Assembly (NCBI RefSeq): GCF_020171785.1 | Contig: NZ_JAIVAE010000010.1 | Span: 62,001 to 126,000 of the forward strand | Source of the DNA: Guptibacillus hwajinpoensis | Lineage (GTDB): Bacteria; Bacillota; Bacilli; Bacillales; Guptibacillaceae | Reading direction: 5' to 3' | DNA length: 64,000 bases | In this document: positions 40,437 to 48,326 of the stretch, piece by piece | Position numbering within the stretch: the first letter of the stretch is position 1 | Layout of the letters: the number at the start of each line of letters is the position of its first letter | The notes under the pieces: model-generated | Told to the model about the DNA's origin: nothing | The model's database searches: none | What the model saw: only the letters and a program-made list of their open reading frames with translations | Translations under genes and position numbers: made by a program

Positions 40437-41432
40437 TTGATAAACTTAAGTATTCTTGATCAAGCTCCCATTCCCTCAGGAAGTGACTCATATACAACCC
40501 TTGAAAATACACGAAACCTTGCTATTTTAGCAGAAGATCTAGGATATAAACGATACTGGTTTGCAGAACACCACAGTACAAAAGGACTAGCTAGCACAGC
40601 TCCTGAGATTATGATGGCACATATAGCAGCCTCAACAAATCGCATTAAAGTAGGTTCTGGAGGTGTCTTACTCCCACAATACAGTCCTTTTAAAGTAGCC
40701 GAAAACTTTCGTCAGTTAGAAGCGCTGCACCCTGGTCGAATTGACCTCGGCGTAGGACGTTCTCCTGGAGGTACAGCAAAAACGAGACTCGCTTTAACAG
40801 ATGGCGTAAATAAAAGCTTAAATGAGTTTCCCCGTCAGTTAAAAGAGCTTTCTCACTATTTAACTGATTCCATGCCTAGCGGACATGAATATGCTGGTAT
40901 CAAAGCAGCACCACAAACGAACACCCCGCCTTCTCTCTGGCTTCTGGGCATGGGAGAAAATAGTGCAAAAAAAGCAGCAGAGTTAGGAATTGGCTATGTT
41001 TTTGGCCACTTCATTAAACCCGATCGAGGAAAAAATACGTTAAAAACCTACTATGAGTTGTTCAAATCAACCTACTATAGTTCATCCCCTTCAGCAATCA
41101 TAGCGCTTTTTGTTGTTTGTGGAGAAACAGATGAACATGCTGAGGAACTTGCTCAAAGCCAGGACCTCTGGCTTTTACGTGTTGAAAAAGGCCTCGATAG
41201 CCGTATTCCCTCTCCTGAAGAAGCAAGGAAATATCGATATACTGCTTCCGAAAAGGGAAGGATAGAAACAAACCGAAAGCGAATGATTATTGGTTCTCCC
41301 TCTACAGTTAAAAAGAAAATCGATGACTTGGCCGAGCTTTATGAGACAGAAGAATTTATGGTACTCACAAACTTACACGACCCTAAAGAACGGAAAAATT
41401 CATACGAACGCCTTGCACACCTTTATTTATAA
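40437..41432 (+). CDS. LLM-class flavin-dependent oxidoreductase (luciferase-like)
   Basis: 331 residues of the bacterial luciferase-like monooxygenase fold. ILDQAPIPSG at the N-terminus, YWFAEHHSTKGLASTAPEIM and FRQLEALHPGRIDLGVGRSPGG are the signature of the MsnO8/YceB-type subgroup. Members use FMNH2 or F420 and act on varied substrates; no specific one can be assigned. The start is TTG 40437 with AAGGAG about ten bases ahead; no ATG or GTG fits better. Monocistronic. Confidence 0.88.
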   Translation: MINLSILDQAPIPSGSDSYTTLENTRNLAILAEDLGYKRYWFAEHHSTKGLASTAPEIMMAHIAASTNRIKVGSGGVLLPQYSPFKVAENFRQLEALHPGRIDLGVGRSPGGTAKTRLALTDGVNKSLNEFPRQLKELSHYLTDSMPSGHEYAGIKAAPQTNTPPSLWLLGMGENSAKKAAELGIGYVFGHFIKPDRGKNTLKTYYELFKSTYYSSSPSAIIALFVVCGETDEHAEELAQSQDLWLLRVEKGLDSRIPSPEEARKYRYTASEKGRIETNRKRMIIGSPSTVKKKIDDLAELYETEEFMVLTNLHDPKERKNSYERLAHLYL

Positions 41433-41448
41433 AGATACCTAAAAGACA

Positions 41449-41481
41449 AACTCCCCTATTCTTAAACGAATTAGGGGAGTT
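41449..41481. terminator. Bidirectional terminator
   Basis: AACTCCCCTA (41449-41458) and TAGGGGAGTT (41472-41481). Confidence 0.8.
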
Positions 41482-41486
41482 CATCG

Positions 41487-42566
41487 TTATTCAGTTAATT
41501 CAGATCGATGCCGTATGCGATAGAATTCATAGAAATTCTTAACAATGACTTTAATAACTGAATAAAGTGGGATAGCAATCAGCATTCCTATGAAGCCATA
41601 TAAAGCAGCTGCTACAATGAGTAGTAGAATAATCGTTAAGGGATGAATGTTTAACCTTTTGCCGAGTACTACAGGCGCTACCAAATTTCCTTCTAATTGT
41701 TGAACGACTATTGTAATAATAATCACATACAACGCTAAAATAGGTTCTTGAGTTAAAGCCACCACAAGTGCTGGGATAACTCCAATGATAGGTCCAAAGA
41801 ATGGAACCACAGCTGTGACCATAACAAACAGTCCTAATATTAATGCATAAGGTAGGCCGATAATTAAATAGCCAAAATACATTAAGATTCCGTCTACAAT
41901 CGCTACAATTATTTGCCCAATGATATAAGCAGATAGCGTTTCATCTATCTTATGAAGAATCTTTCTTCCTTCCCCTTGATGTTTATTAGGGATTAACTTC
42001 AACAGAAAAGGACTTAATTTGTGATCATCCTTAAGGAAATAAAACAGAACAAAAGGCACAATGACAAGAACTGTGGTGGCACTTGTTAATGCACTCACAA
42101 CTTGCATGATATGATCACCCAGATTTTGTGTTAAATTTCCTAAAAAGCCTGTTGCTTTTTGTTGGAGGTTTTCTACCGAAAACATTCCCATATCCTTATT
42201 CTCCATCATCTTTTCTGCATCTTTTGCTGATTCCTTCAACTTCTCAGGTAATTCCTTTGAAAACTCAGATACCTGGCTTTGAATCGGATTTGCTAGAAAA
42301 GTAAAACCTGTATAGAGGATACCTGCAATTGCCAAAAACACGACTAATATCGCGGCAAGATCCGACACATAGGGAACTTTCTTCATTAACTTAACAATTG
42401 GCTTAATCGCATAATACAAAAAGCCAGCAATAAGAACGGGGTAGAAAAGTGTACCGATAATTGTTTTTACTGGTTTTACTAAACCTAACTCCGTTAAAAA
42501 GAAGAAACAAATTAATAATAGAATTATACCTGTAATATACTTAAAAAAATCATGTTTAATCCACAT
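41487..42566 (-). CDS. AI-2E family transporter (PerM/UPF0118)
   Basis: 359 residues. Eight hydrophobic segments, a hydrophilic domain of about 90 residues after the third (residues 70-160), and the family motif GPIIGVIPALVVAL near residues 255-270. AI-2E proteins export autoinducer-2 in some bacteria and act as sodium/proton antiporters in others, so the substrate is open. ATG 42566 with AAAGGAGACG is the start; a 17-residue upstream extension has no ribosome-binding site. Monocistronic. Confidence 0.88.
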   Translation of the reverse strand: MWIKHDFFKYITGIILLLICFFFLTELGLVKPVKTIIGTLFYPVLIAGFLYYAIKPIVKLMKKVPYVSDLAAILVVFLAIAGILYTGFTFLANPIQSQVSEFSKELPEKLKESAKDAEKMMENKDMGMFSVENLQQKATGFLGNLTQNLGDHIMQVVSALTSATTVLVIVPFVLFYFLKDDHKLSPFLLKLIPNKHQGEGRKILHKIDETLSAYIIGQIIVAIVDGILMYFGYLIIGLPYALILGLFVMVTAVVPFFGPIIGVIPALVVALTQEPILALYVIIITIVVQQLEGNLVAPVVLGKRLNIHPLTIILLLIVAAALYGFIGMLIAIPLYSVIKVIVKNFYEFYRIRHRSELTE

Positions 42567-42683
42567 TGGTCGTCTCCTTTGGTTATTTCGTTCCACTCTA
42601 ACTCCTATACCACTCAACTATCTTTTCCTAACTTTGTTTTCAAAAAAAGTTTCTTATTCCAAGTAATCAGGGTGAGAACGAAA

Positions 42684-42718
42684 GAAAGGAGAGACGGATA
42701 ACTCCGCTCTCCCTTTTT
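42684..42718 (-). terminator. Terminator of the acyl-CoA thioesterase gene
   Basis: AAAGGAGAGACGGA (42685-42698) pairs with TCCGCTCTCCCTTT (42703-42716) with two mismatches; read on the minus strand it is adjacent to an A/T-rich tail. Right after the thioesterase stop. Confidence 0.6.
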
Positions 42719-42719
42719 G

Positions 42720-43214
42720 TTATAACATGGTTAAAATTTCTGCTAAGTTCTTACTTGTTCCTTTACGTTCCAATCGTTTTTGAGCTCGTTTTTGCGCCAG
42801 CACATTAAGTTGCCTCTCCCCTTCTGTTTCTGGTTCGATTCCAGGGACTTGCATCGGCTTTCCTTCAAGCAAAGCAACAAACGAAATAAAGCACGTAGCT
42901 GCTATACGATTTGCACCTGTCAATAAATGTTCAGCGGTTACTTTCACGAAAACTTCCATAGAACTTTTTCCTGTCCAAATGACAAATGCTTCATAATGAA
43001 TCGAATCTTCTTCAGTAATAGGGTGCAAAAACTCAACTGTATCCATCGATACCGTGACGCATTCTAAACGAGAATGCCTTGTTGCTGCGATTGATGCTAA
43101 CATATCCATGTCCGCAAGTAATTTCCCTCCAAATAACGTTCCGTGACTGTTCAAGTCCGGTGGAAAAATACGACTGCTCTTATAGACTCTTGATTCGCTT
43201 ACTGTCTTTTTCAT
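42720..43214 (-). CDS. Acyl-CoA thioesterase, hotdog fold (YkhA-like)
   Basis: 164 residues. DLNSHGTLFGGKLLADMDMLASIAA is the active-site region of the hexameric cytosolic acyl-CoA hydrolases (YciA/YkhA group): the catalytic Asp is in DMDMLA and the N in LNSHGTLFGG. The enzyme releases free fatty acid and CoA. The ATG at 43214 (GGAGAGAGG upstream) is the start; the reading upstream to 43289 crosses a terminator hairpin and is not coding. The gene's leader contains a cobalamin riboswitch and attenuator, an unexpected control for a thioesterase. It is the only gene on this transcript. Confidence 0.9.
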   Translation of the reverse strand: MKKTVSESRVYKSSRIFPPDLNSHGTLFGGKLLADMDMLASIAATRHSRLECVTVSMDTVEFLHPITEEDSIHYEAFVIWTGKSSMEVFVKVTAEHLLTGANRIAATCFISFVALLEGKPMQVPGIEPETEGERQLNVLAQKRAQKRLERKGTSKNLAEILTML

Positions 43215-43236
43215 ATCCTCTCTCCTTTTCCAAACA

Positions 43237-43273
43237 ATAAAAAAATGCATCCTCTTCACATAAGAGCATGCAT
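43237..43273 (-). terminator. Riboswitch-associated attenuator/terminator
   Basis: On the minus strand TGCATGCTCTT and AAGAGGATGCA form an 11-bp stem with one mismatch, followed by TTTTTTT. It lies between the cobalamin aptamer and the thioesterase start, as expected for a transcription-control riboswitch. Confidence 0.75.
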
Positions 43274-43334
43274 AACGAATAGGCATCATCTAGCCTTCTC
43301 GATACACCCCCCTATCATCCGTAGGTCAATCAGT

Positions 43335-43505
43335 GCTTTAGAAAAGGCAGGTCTCCTGACTTGAAGCTTCTTTGAACGAATACTCCTTCCCTATCATTGA
43401 TAAGTGGAATAACGCATCGTTTATACTTCTTACAGTGGCGGGACCGCATTGGATTTACACCAATTTCCCTATTATGTACTGGATTCAGCACACCTTTTCC
43501 ATATT
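43335..43505 (-). promoter_or_regulatory. Cobalamin (adenosylcobalamin/B12) riboswitch
   Basis: Minus strand, in order: GGTGTGCTGAATCC, AATAGGGAA, TTGGTGTAAATCCAA, the invariant GCGGTCCCGCCACTGT, a variable hairpin arm, GGGAAGGAGT and the 3' B12 box AAGTCAGGAGACCTGCC. Order, spacing and conserved boxes are those of the cobalamin riboswitch family. In Bacillus this RNA normally precedes genes of B12 uptake, synthesis or B12-dependent metabolism. Here the next gene is an acyl-CoA thioesterase. Confidence 0.93.
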
Positions 43506-43561
43506 ATTCAATTGTACTTCTTCATTCTTTACTTCTTTCTTTACAAAGTCAAGACACGTCC

Positions 43562-43581
43562 TTAATCAAACGTTTGTTTAA
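43562..43581. promoter_or_regulatory. 20-bp palindromic operator, copy 2
   Basis: TTAATCAAACGTTTGTTTAA, identical to copy 3 (31 bp away) and to the reverse complement of copy 1 at 7355. It lies about 60 bp upstream of the cobalamin riboswitch. Confidence 0.75.
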
Positions 43582-43592
43582 TCTCTTTTTTG

Positions 43593-43612
43593 TTAATCAA
43601 ACGTTTGTTTAA
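43593..43612. promoter_or_regulatory. 20-bp palindromic operator, copy 3
   Basis: TTAATCAAACGTTTGTTTAA, tandem with copy 2 at a 31-bp (three-turn) repeat. The pair lies between the riboswitch leader and the DsbA terminator. Confidence 0.75.
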
Positions 43613-43623
43613 CAAAATGTTTT

Positions 43624-43649
43624 AAAAAAAAGACGCCATTAAGGCGCCT
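43624..43649 (-). terminator. Terminator of the doxX-dsbA operon
   Basis: AGACGCC (43631-43637) and GGCGCCT (43643-43649) with one G-T pair; eight A residues at 43624-43631 give the T-run on the minus strand. Confidence 0.85.
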
Positions 43650-43654
43650 AATAC

Positions 43655-44311
43655 TCATTCACTCGTAGAGTTCTCAACCATATTCGTTAATTCTGATAGG
43701 CTGTTTCCCTCGAATCGTTTTTCATCAACGAGTAAGGCAGACGTTGCCGAAACATTTTGCTTGTTTGCATAAGCAAGATCGGCTTTCACTGCTTTTTCAC
43801 CTGCTCCACTTTTATATGCAGCAACAACCTGATCTGTTTCTTCCTCGCTCACCAAACCACTAAGAGTTTCTGTTAAAAACGACAAAGTTGCCTTGTTTTT
43901 ATCTACCTGAAGCTGATCATAGACAACGTGGTGAAATTGCCAGAAAACATCGTTTCCAAGCTCTTGATAAACCACTTCAGCAAACTCAGCTGCTCTAGTT
44001 GAATCCTCATCTACAAATGGGTGCTGAACAAAATAAAATTTAACTTTCCCCGTAGCAATCAGTTTTTCTTGAATCAATGGAAAGAAAGAATCATTAAATG
44101 TTTGACAGGAAGGGCATCGATAGTCTCCGAAAGCCACCAATTCTACCGGAGCCGTTTCTTCTCCTAGAAAAGGTTGATTTTCTAATTGAAAACCTTTCGT
44201 ATCAGCAAATGGCTTAAATCGCATGCTAATAACCAAAAGAACAAGCACAATACCTACAACTAAGAAAAACCATCTGGCACTTCGTTTTAACTTCTTTTTA
44301 GGTTTAGCCAC
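43655..44311 (-). CDS. DsbA/BdbD-like membrane-anchored thiol-disulfide oxidoreductase
   Basis: 218 residues: basic N-terminus, one membrane helix (about 14-30), then an extracellular thioredoxin-fold domain with CPSC at 66-69 in FGDYRCPSCQTF and the helical insertion typical of DsbA. It should catalyse disulfide formation or exchange in secreted proteins. It follows a DoxX-type gene by 15 bp. DoxX proteins in other bacteria have been linked to membrane redox and thiol stress, so a functional pair is plausible. Confidence 0.88.
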   Translation of the reverse strand: MAKPKKKLKRSARWFFLVVGIVLVLLVISMRFKPFADTKGFQLENQPFLGEETAPVELVAFGDYRCPSCQTFNDSFFPLIQEKLIATGKVKFYFVQHPFVDEDSTRAAEFAEVVYQELGNDVFWQFHHVVYDQLQVDKNKATLSFLTETLSGLVSEEETDQVVAAYKSGAGEKAVKADLAYANKQNVSATSALLVDEKRFEGNSLSELTNMVENSTSE

Positions 44312-44326
44312 TTACTCACTTCCTCT

Positions 44327-44743
44327 TTAATCCTTCGATTCCGACTCCTGGTTAAACGGTAACGACTTAATCAAGCAGTTGGAAAGGCTATAAGGTCCGC
44401 CTCCACTTAAAAAAAGCGAGACCGACATCGCTAGAAAAGCGATATCTAACTCATAGCCGCCAAGCATACCTGTTGACCTTTTTACTGTAAGAAGAGCGCC
44501 GATTAGAATCATAGAAAATAACACGCTAATGAAACGTGTTCCTATGCCAAGAATCATTAGAATTCCTCCAACGATCTCAATGACAGCAACAACATAAGCT
44601 AGAAAACCAGCAATCCCAATTGTTTCAAAGAAGGCTATCGTGTTTTCAATACCTCCAGAAAACTTTAAAAATCCATGAACCAAAAAAAGCACACCTACGA
44701 CCAATCGAATTATTAACAATCCGAGATGGGGATAGGTTTTCAT
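44327..44743 (-). CDS. DoxX family membrane protein
   Basis: 138 residues with four hydrophobic segments (about 7-27, 48-70, 72-90, 100-120). LIIRLVVGVLFLVHGFLKF and AVIEIVGGILMILG are the DoxX core. The start ATG 44743 follows GGGGAGGAT; an upstream in-frame ATG at 44779 has no ribosome-binding site. First gene of a two-gene operon with the DsbA-like protein. Confidence 0.87.
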   Translation of the reverse strand: MKTYPHLGLLIIRLVVGVLFLVHGFLKFSGGIENTIAFFETIGIAGFLAYVVAVIEIVGGILMILGIGTRFISVLFSMILIGALLTVKRSTGMLGGYELDIAFLAMSVSLFLSGGGPYSLSNCLIKSLPFNQESESKD

Positions 44744-44852
44744 CGTTGATCCTCCCCAGATACTAACATTATTTGACACCGTTCGACAGAGTCATCCGCT
44801 TAAACGTTATCATAGGGAATGGCTATGACGCAAAAGGATTACGACCTATTTT

Positions 44853-45302
44853 TTACTGTTTTTGACGTCTCGTAAGTGTTGAATGACGAATGATCTGGTT
44901 AATCACTTCTGAGAATACTAATCCGACTGCAATCGAACCTGAAATCATAAAAGCTTTTGCTGCAAGGTTAATGGCATTGTTATAGTCATTTTGGACAAAA
45001 TTTCGCATCGCATCATACGCTAATCCACCAGGAACAAGCGGAATAATTCCCGCTACGCTAAAAATAATAACGGGCGTCCGGTACATTTTTGCAAAAAACT
45101 GACTAATCACAGCAATAAAGAAAGAAGCAGTCACTGTTGCAACGACTACATCGATTCCTGAAGCTTCCATAACATAATAAATCATCCAACCGCACATACC
45201 GACAAACCCACCTTTTATTAGGGAGGATTTCGGAGCATTAAACAACAAGCCAAAAGCTGCGCTTGCCACAAAGCTCGTTACAATCTGAGCAACAAATGTC
45301 AT
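44853..45302 (-). CDS. Threonine/serine exporter, C-terminal half (ThrE_2)
   Basis: 149 residues with five hydrophobic segments. Matches the short half of two-component ThrE exporters (ThrE_2/DUF3815): KGGFVGMCGWMIYYVME and PGGLAYDAMRNFVQND. In actinobacterial ThrE both halves are fused; in Bacillaceae they are separate. It follows the long half by 15 bp. Confidence 0.87.
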   Translation of the reverse strand: MTFVAQIVTSFVASAAFGLLFNAPKSSLIKGGFVGMCGWMIYYVMEASGIDVVVATVTASFFIAVISQFFAKMYRTPVIIFSVAGIIPLVPGGLAYDAMRNFVQNDYNNAINLAAKAFMISGSIAVGLVFSEVINQIIRHSTLTRRQKQ

Positions 45303-45317
45303 TTTCTTACTTCCTTT

Positions 45318-46079
45318 CTACAAAAATGATACGACAAGCGCAATACCTGCTCCGATCGCAAAAGCTGTTAAAAATGCTTCTGCGCCTTTTGATAACCCGG
45401 AGATAAGATGTCCAGCCATCAAATCTCTTACGGCGTTCGTAATTAACAACCCCGGAACAAGTGGCATAACCGAACCAATAATAATTTTATCGAGTTGTTC
45501 ACCAAGTCCTGTCGTAACAAATAGAACAGCAAGTAAACCAATTACGAACGAAGCAAGAAATTCAGCAAAAAACTTGATGGGCACGAGACGATTAAATAGA
45601 GTTACACTATAAAAGCCACCTCCGCCAGCAAGAACGGCAGGCACAAAATCATTCCACTGTCCTTCGAACATAATTAAAAAACAACCGCTGGCAACCGCAG
45701 CAGCAATGAATTGTTTCGGAAAGGTATAGCGCTCGGTCATCTTATCAAGACGATAAAGCTCATTGTATGCTTCTTGAATTGATAAACCGCCGCTACTAAT
45801 CCTTCTGGAAATACTATTTACTTTTGTCACCTTATCGAGATCAGTCGTTCGATCTGATATGCGGATTAATTGCGTTTTAGAAGGTTCAGGACCTTCAATT
45901 GAAAAAATAATACCTGTTGGTGTTACGTAACTATTCGAATGAGATGCCCCGTAAGCGTCCGCTATTCGTGTCATTGTATCTTCTACTCGATATGTCTCTC
46001 CACCGTTTTGTAGCATGACCTTTCCTGCCAATAGACACACTTGTATAATGTCGTACGCATAACTTGATTGATTTTCCAT
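45318..46079 (-). CDS. Threonine/serine exporter, N-terminal half (ThrE)
   Basis: 253 residues. A soluble N-terminal domain (about 1-115) with MLQNGGETYRVEDTMTRIA and FSIEGPEP precedes about five membrane helices and the PLVPGLLITNAVRDLMAGH motif. It works with the following short subunit to export threonine and serine or related small molecules. ATG 46079 with AGGAG upstream is the start. Two-gene operon. Confidence 0.87.
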   Translation of the reverse strand: MENQSSYAYDIIQVCLLAGKVMLQNGGETYRVEDTMTRIADAYGASHSNSYVTPTGIIFSIEGPEPSKTQLIRISDRTTDLDKVTKVNSISRRISSGGLSIQEAYNELYRLDKMTERYTFPKQFIAAAVASGCFLIMFEGQWNDFVPAVLAGGGGFYSVTLFNRLVPIKFFAEFLASFVIGLLAVLFVTTGLGEQLDKIIIGSVMPLVPGLLITNAVRDLMAGHLISGLSKGAEAFLTAFAIGAGIALVVSFL

Positions 46080-46197
46080 ACCTCGCTCCTGACAAGCTAA
46101 AAATAATCTTAATGACACTTAGTTTATATGAACCTGCTAATATTTATCAAATATTAACGTAGTCACCCTTTCGATTATTTAAAACGTTGAGGAAAAG

Positions 46198-46230
46198 AGA
46201 AAATAGCGCAAGGCTTAGCCCCGCGCTATT
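46198..46230 (-). terminator. Terminator of the TPR-protein gene
   Basis: AATAGCGC (46202-46209) and GCGCTATT (46223-46230); on the minus strand TTTTC follows. It includes the stop codon. Confidence 0.75.
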
Positions 46231-47611
46231 GCTGTGAAGTCCTTTGCATCTGTGAATAGATTGACATATACGTATTGGACTCTTCCACCTTACCCATCTC
46301 ACGGTAAACTTTCGTTAACCATTGTACTGGAGTTGGGTCTGTTGGATGAAGCTCCATCTCCCAATCGAAGCAGGTAATCGCTTCGTCATACTGCTTCATT
46401 TTATGATAAAGTTTTCCTAGCTGAAATTGCTTATCTGGATCATCCTGAATATCTACCATCGTTTGCACCGTTGATAGTATTGAGAGATCATTGTTTTTCT
46501 CAATAAAAGGCTTCACCCAACTATAGACGTAGCTTAATCCAAAGTCATGAAGCATTCTTGGTATAAGCGCATGAAGCAAACCATCTAGGTAAGACCGATT
46601 TTCTTTATGTCCAAGTAAATTTTGTAGAGAAATGAAATCAATAGCTGCCAAGGAGATGCTTTCATCTTGAAAGGCTTTTAGTAATAGTTCATATTCACTT
46701 TGTAAGATCGATCGCTGTTTTTCGGATAATAAATGAATCGCTTCGCTTGTTTTATTCAAATACATGAGCGCTTCAAAAGCATTTTTCCTGAGTTGTAAGT
46801 GGTGAGGCGCTTCAGCGTACATTAACCAAAGCAGACGAGCTCTCTCAGGTTCAGAGAGTGTGACATGGATAAGGGATTGTGGGTCCAATTCTTCCTCACA
46901 AGGAGACTGGAGATAAAGGTGGAGTCGCAATGCGGATAATTCAAACATACGTTTTTCTTTACGAAAGATCGTTTCAAGAGAGGTGTGATTTAGCTTCAAA
47001 TCGTCGTAAGCTTTGATTTCAGCAAACAGGGGATCTGCCTCTACAAGCTCACTGGAATCTCCTTCATATATATTTCTTATTGTTTGGTATTCTAACTTGC
47101 GCGCTAGTTCAAGTGCCCACTTATTTGTTGGATCAAAATGTAGCATCGTAGCTAGAATTTGAAACGCTAAGCGCAATTGCCCGTTCCGTCGGTACTCGTA
47201 GAAGTGCTTACGCATTAACTTGATAATCGTATCGTTTGAGAGAAATGAGTCAAAGTAAGAAAAGATAAAGGCTGTCTCTTGAGGAGTGTAATGCTTTTGG
47301 ACAGATTGAAAGACTTGCTTAGTGGATTTGAGGAGAAGCGTTCGATTAGACAAAAAATGATCAATAAGCGGATGTGAAGCTTGAAGAACGATGCCATTTT
47401 GGAAAGCTTTCTCAACGAGAGAATCACTCTTCATTTCGGCTGTTTTTCCTGTAATAAAATCATCTTTATAGAAGAAAAGATAAAATTTATTTCCGTCTAC
47501 CTTCTCTGCTTCAAGAATTTTTATTCTGTGATGAATCGCAAGGCGTTCAACACGTAATTGGACTTGTCGTTGATTCGAGATGACAGTAACACTTTGAGGT
47601 TGCTCGATCAT
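46226..47611 (-). CDS. Tetratricopeptide-repeat protein of unknown function
   Basis: 461 residues, soluble, almost entirely helical. TPR-like units are clear near residues 145-180 (LRLAFQILATMLHFDPTNKW) and 395-455 (QFQLGKLYHKMKQYDEAITC and the following pair); the middle is degenerate. The first 60 residues form a small beta-rich region. I do not recognise a named family; it resembles cytosolic Bacillaceae scaffold proteins. Monocistronic with its own terminator. Confidence 0.75.
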   Translation of the reverse strand: MIEQPQSVTVISNQRQVQLRVERLAIHHRIKILEAEKVDGNKFYLFFYKDDFITGKTAEMKSDSLVEKAFQNGIVLQASHPLIDHFLSNRTLLLKSTKQVFQSVQKHYTPQETAFIFSYFDSFLSNDTIIKLMRKHFYEYRRNGQLRLAFQILATMLHFDPTNKWALELARKLEYQTIRNIYEGDSSELVEADPLFAEIKAYDDLKLNHTSLETIFRKEKRMFELSALRLHLYLQSPCEEELDPQSLIHVTLSEPERARLLWLMYAEAPHHLQLRKNAFEALMYLNKTSEAIHLLSEKQRSILQSEYELLLKAFQDESISLAAIDFISLQNLLGHKENRSYLDGLLHALIPRMLHDFGLSYVYSWVKPFIEKNNDLSILSTVQTMVDIQDDPDKQFQLGKLYHKMKQYDEAITCFDWEMELHPTDPTPVQWLTKVYREMGKVEESNTYMSIYSQMQRTSQQ

Positions 47612-48326
47612 TGAAATCCCTCCCGGGCAGAGCTGTATTTAATACCTTCCACTTTCATTCTACCACTCTGTTGCATAGGAATAAAGCGAACAATCCCTCC
47701 CTGCAAAAAGTAAATCGAACAAACGAATTTAAGAGAGAAAGGCTTGCCTCCCTTCTAGCTTGCGTATCCAGATCAATACCAATTGATTTATTTCGGAATC
47801 GATCGAACTTTCTACCTGATTTTTGTAAATATTTATCATACTTGAGAATCGATTTGGAACAGCGTGTTCTTTACTTGAATGTATTTATCTTATTTGTATT
47901 CTCATTTCGATCGACAGGTCTGTTGCCATGAATCATCACAGTAGCAGGAGACTTCCCTTCCATTCCAGAAGGTTATGAAAGAGTAGCAAATTTAACAGCT
48001 CCTCCTTACAATCCATTATTAAGGAATTTTTTAATCCGTGTCATTTCATTATACTTCATCCTCGCTGTAGTCATTTGAGTTTACATACCAAGTTTTATAA
48101 TGTTAGATTTTCTAACATTATGCGTTACTACTTTATCAAAGAGCATGTATAATGAATATTTGTGCGACAGATTCTAACGTATTGTTTTTATTGTCAGAAA
48201 ATACATTATTTTTTCCATTATTTTAAAAAAGATTCCTAGCCCGCGTTAGATTCTGAACAAATAAGGGAAGTGTGATAATATCTTCCATTCCTCTTTCCTA
48301 AATCTTTTTATAGAAGGGACTTACAT
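47612..48326. other. 715-bp intergenic region upstream of alsT
   Basis: No convincing gene. Contents: a perfect TnrA/GlnR box (48101-48117), a TATAAT (48148-48153) and an orphan protein-like frame at 47932-48078 with no start codon. A 106-codon plus-strand frame at 47611-47931 lacks ribosome-binding site, domain and composition of a gene. I see no repeat or RNA element in the rest. Confidence 0.6.
48101..48117. promoter_or_regulatory. TnrA/GlnR box of alsT
   Basis: TGTTAGATTTTCTAACA, a perfect match to TGTNA-N7-TNACA, within an 11-bp-arm inverted repeat (48097-48121). Its centre is about 50 bp upstream of the start point predicted from TATAAT at 48148-48153, the position from which TnrA activates. 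This suggests nitrogen-limitation control. Confidence 0.85.

Noticed and set aside
43215-43289. N-terminal extension of the thioesterase to 43289
   Set aside because: It crosses the attenuator hairpin and T-run of the cobalamin riboswitch; family homology begins after ATG 43214.
43372-43612. Plus-strand frames of about 70 codons opposite the B12 leader
   Set aside because: They overlap the cobalamin aptamer and operators and have no ribosome-binding site or recognisable domain.
47611-47931. 106-codon plus-strand frame
   Set aside because: No ribosome-binding site, starts inside the upstream region of the TPR gene, and composition is unlike a real protein.
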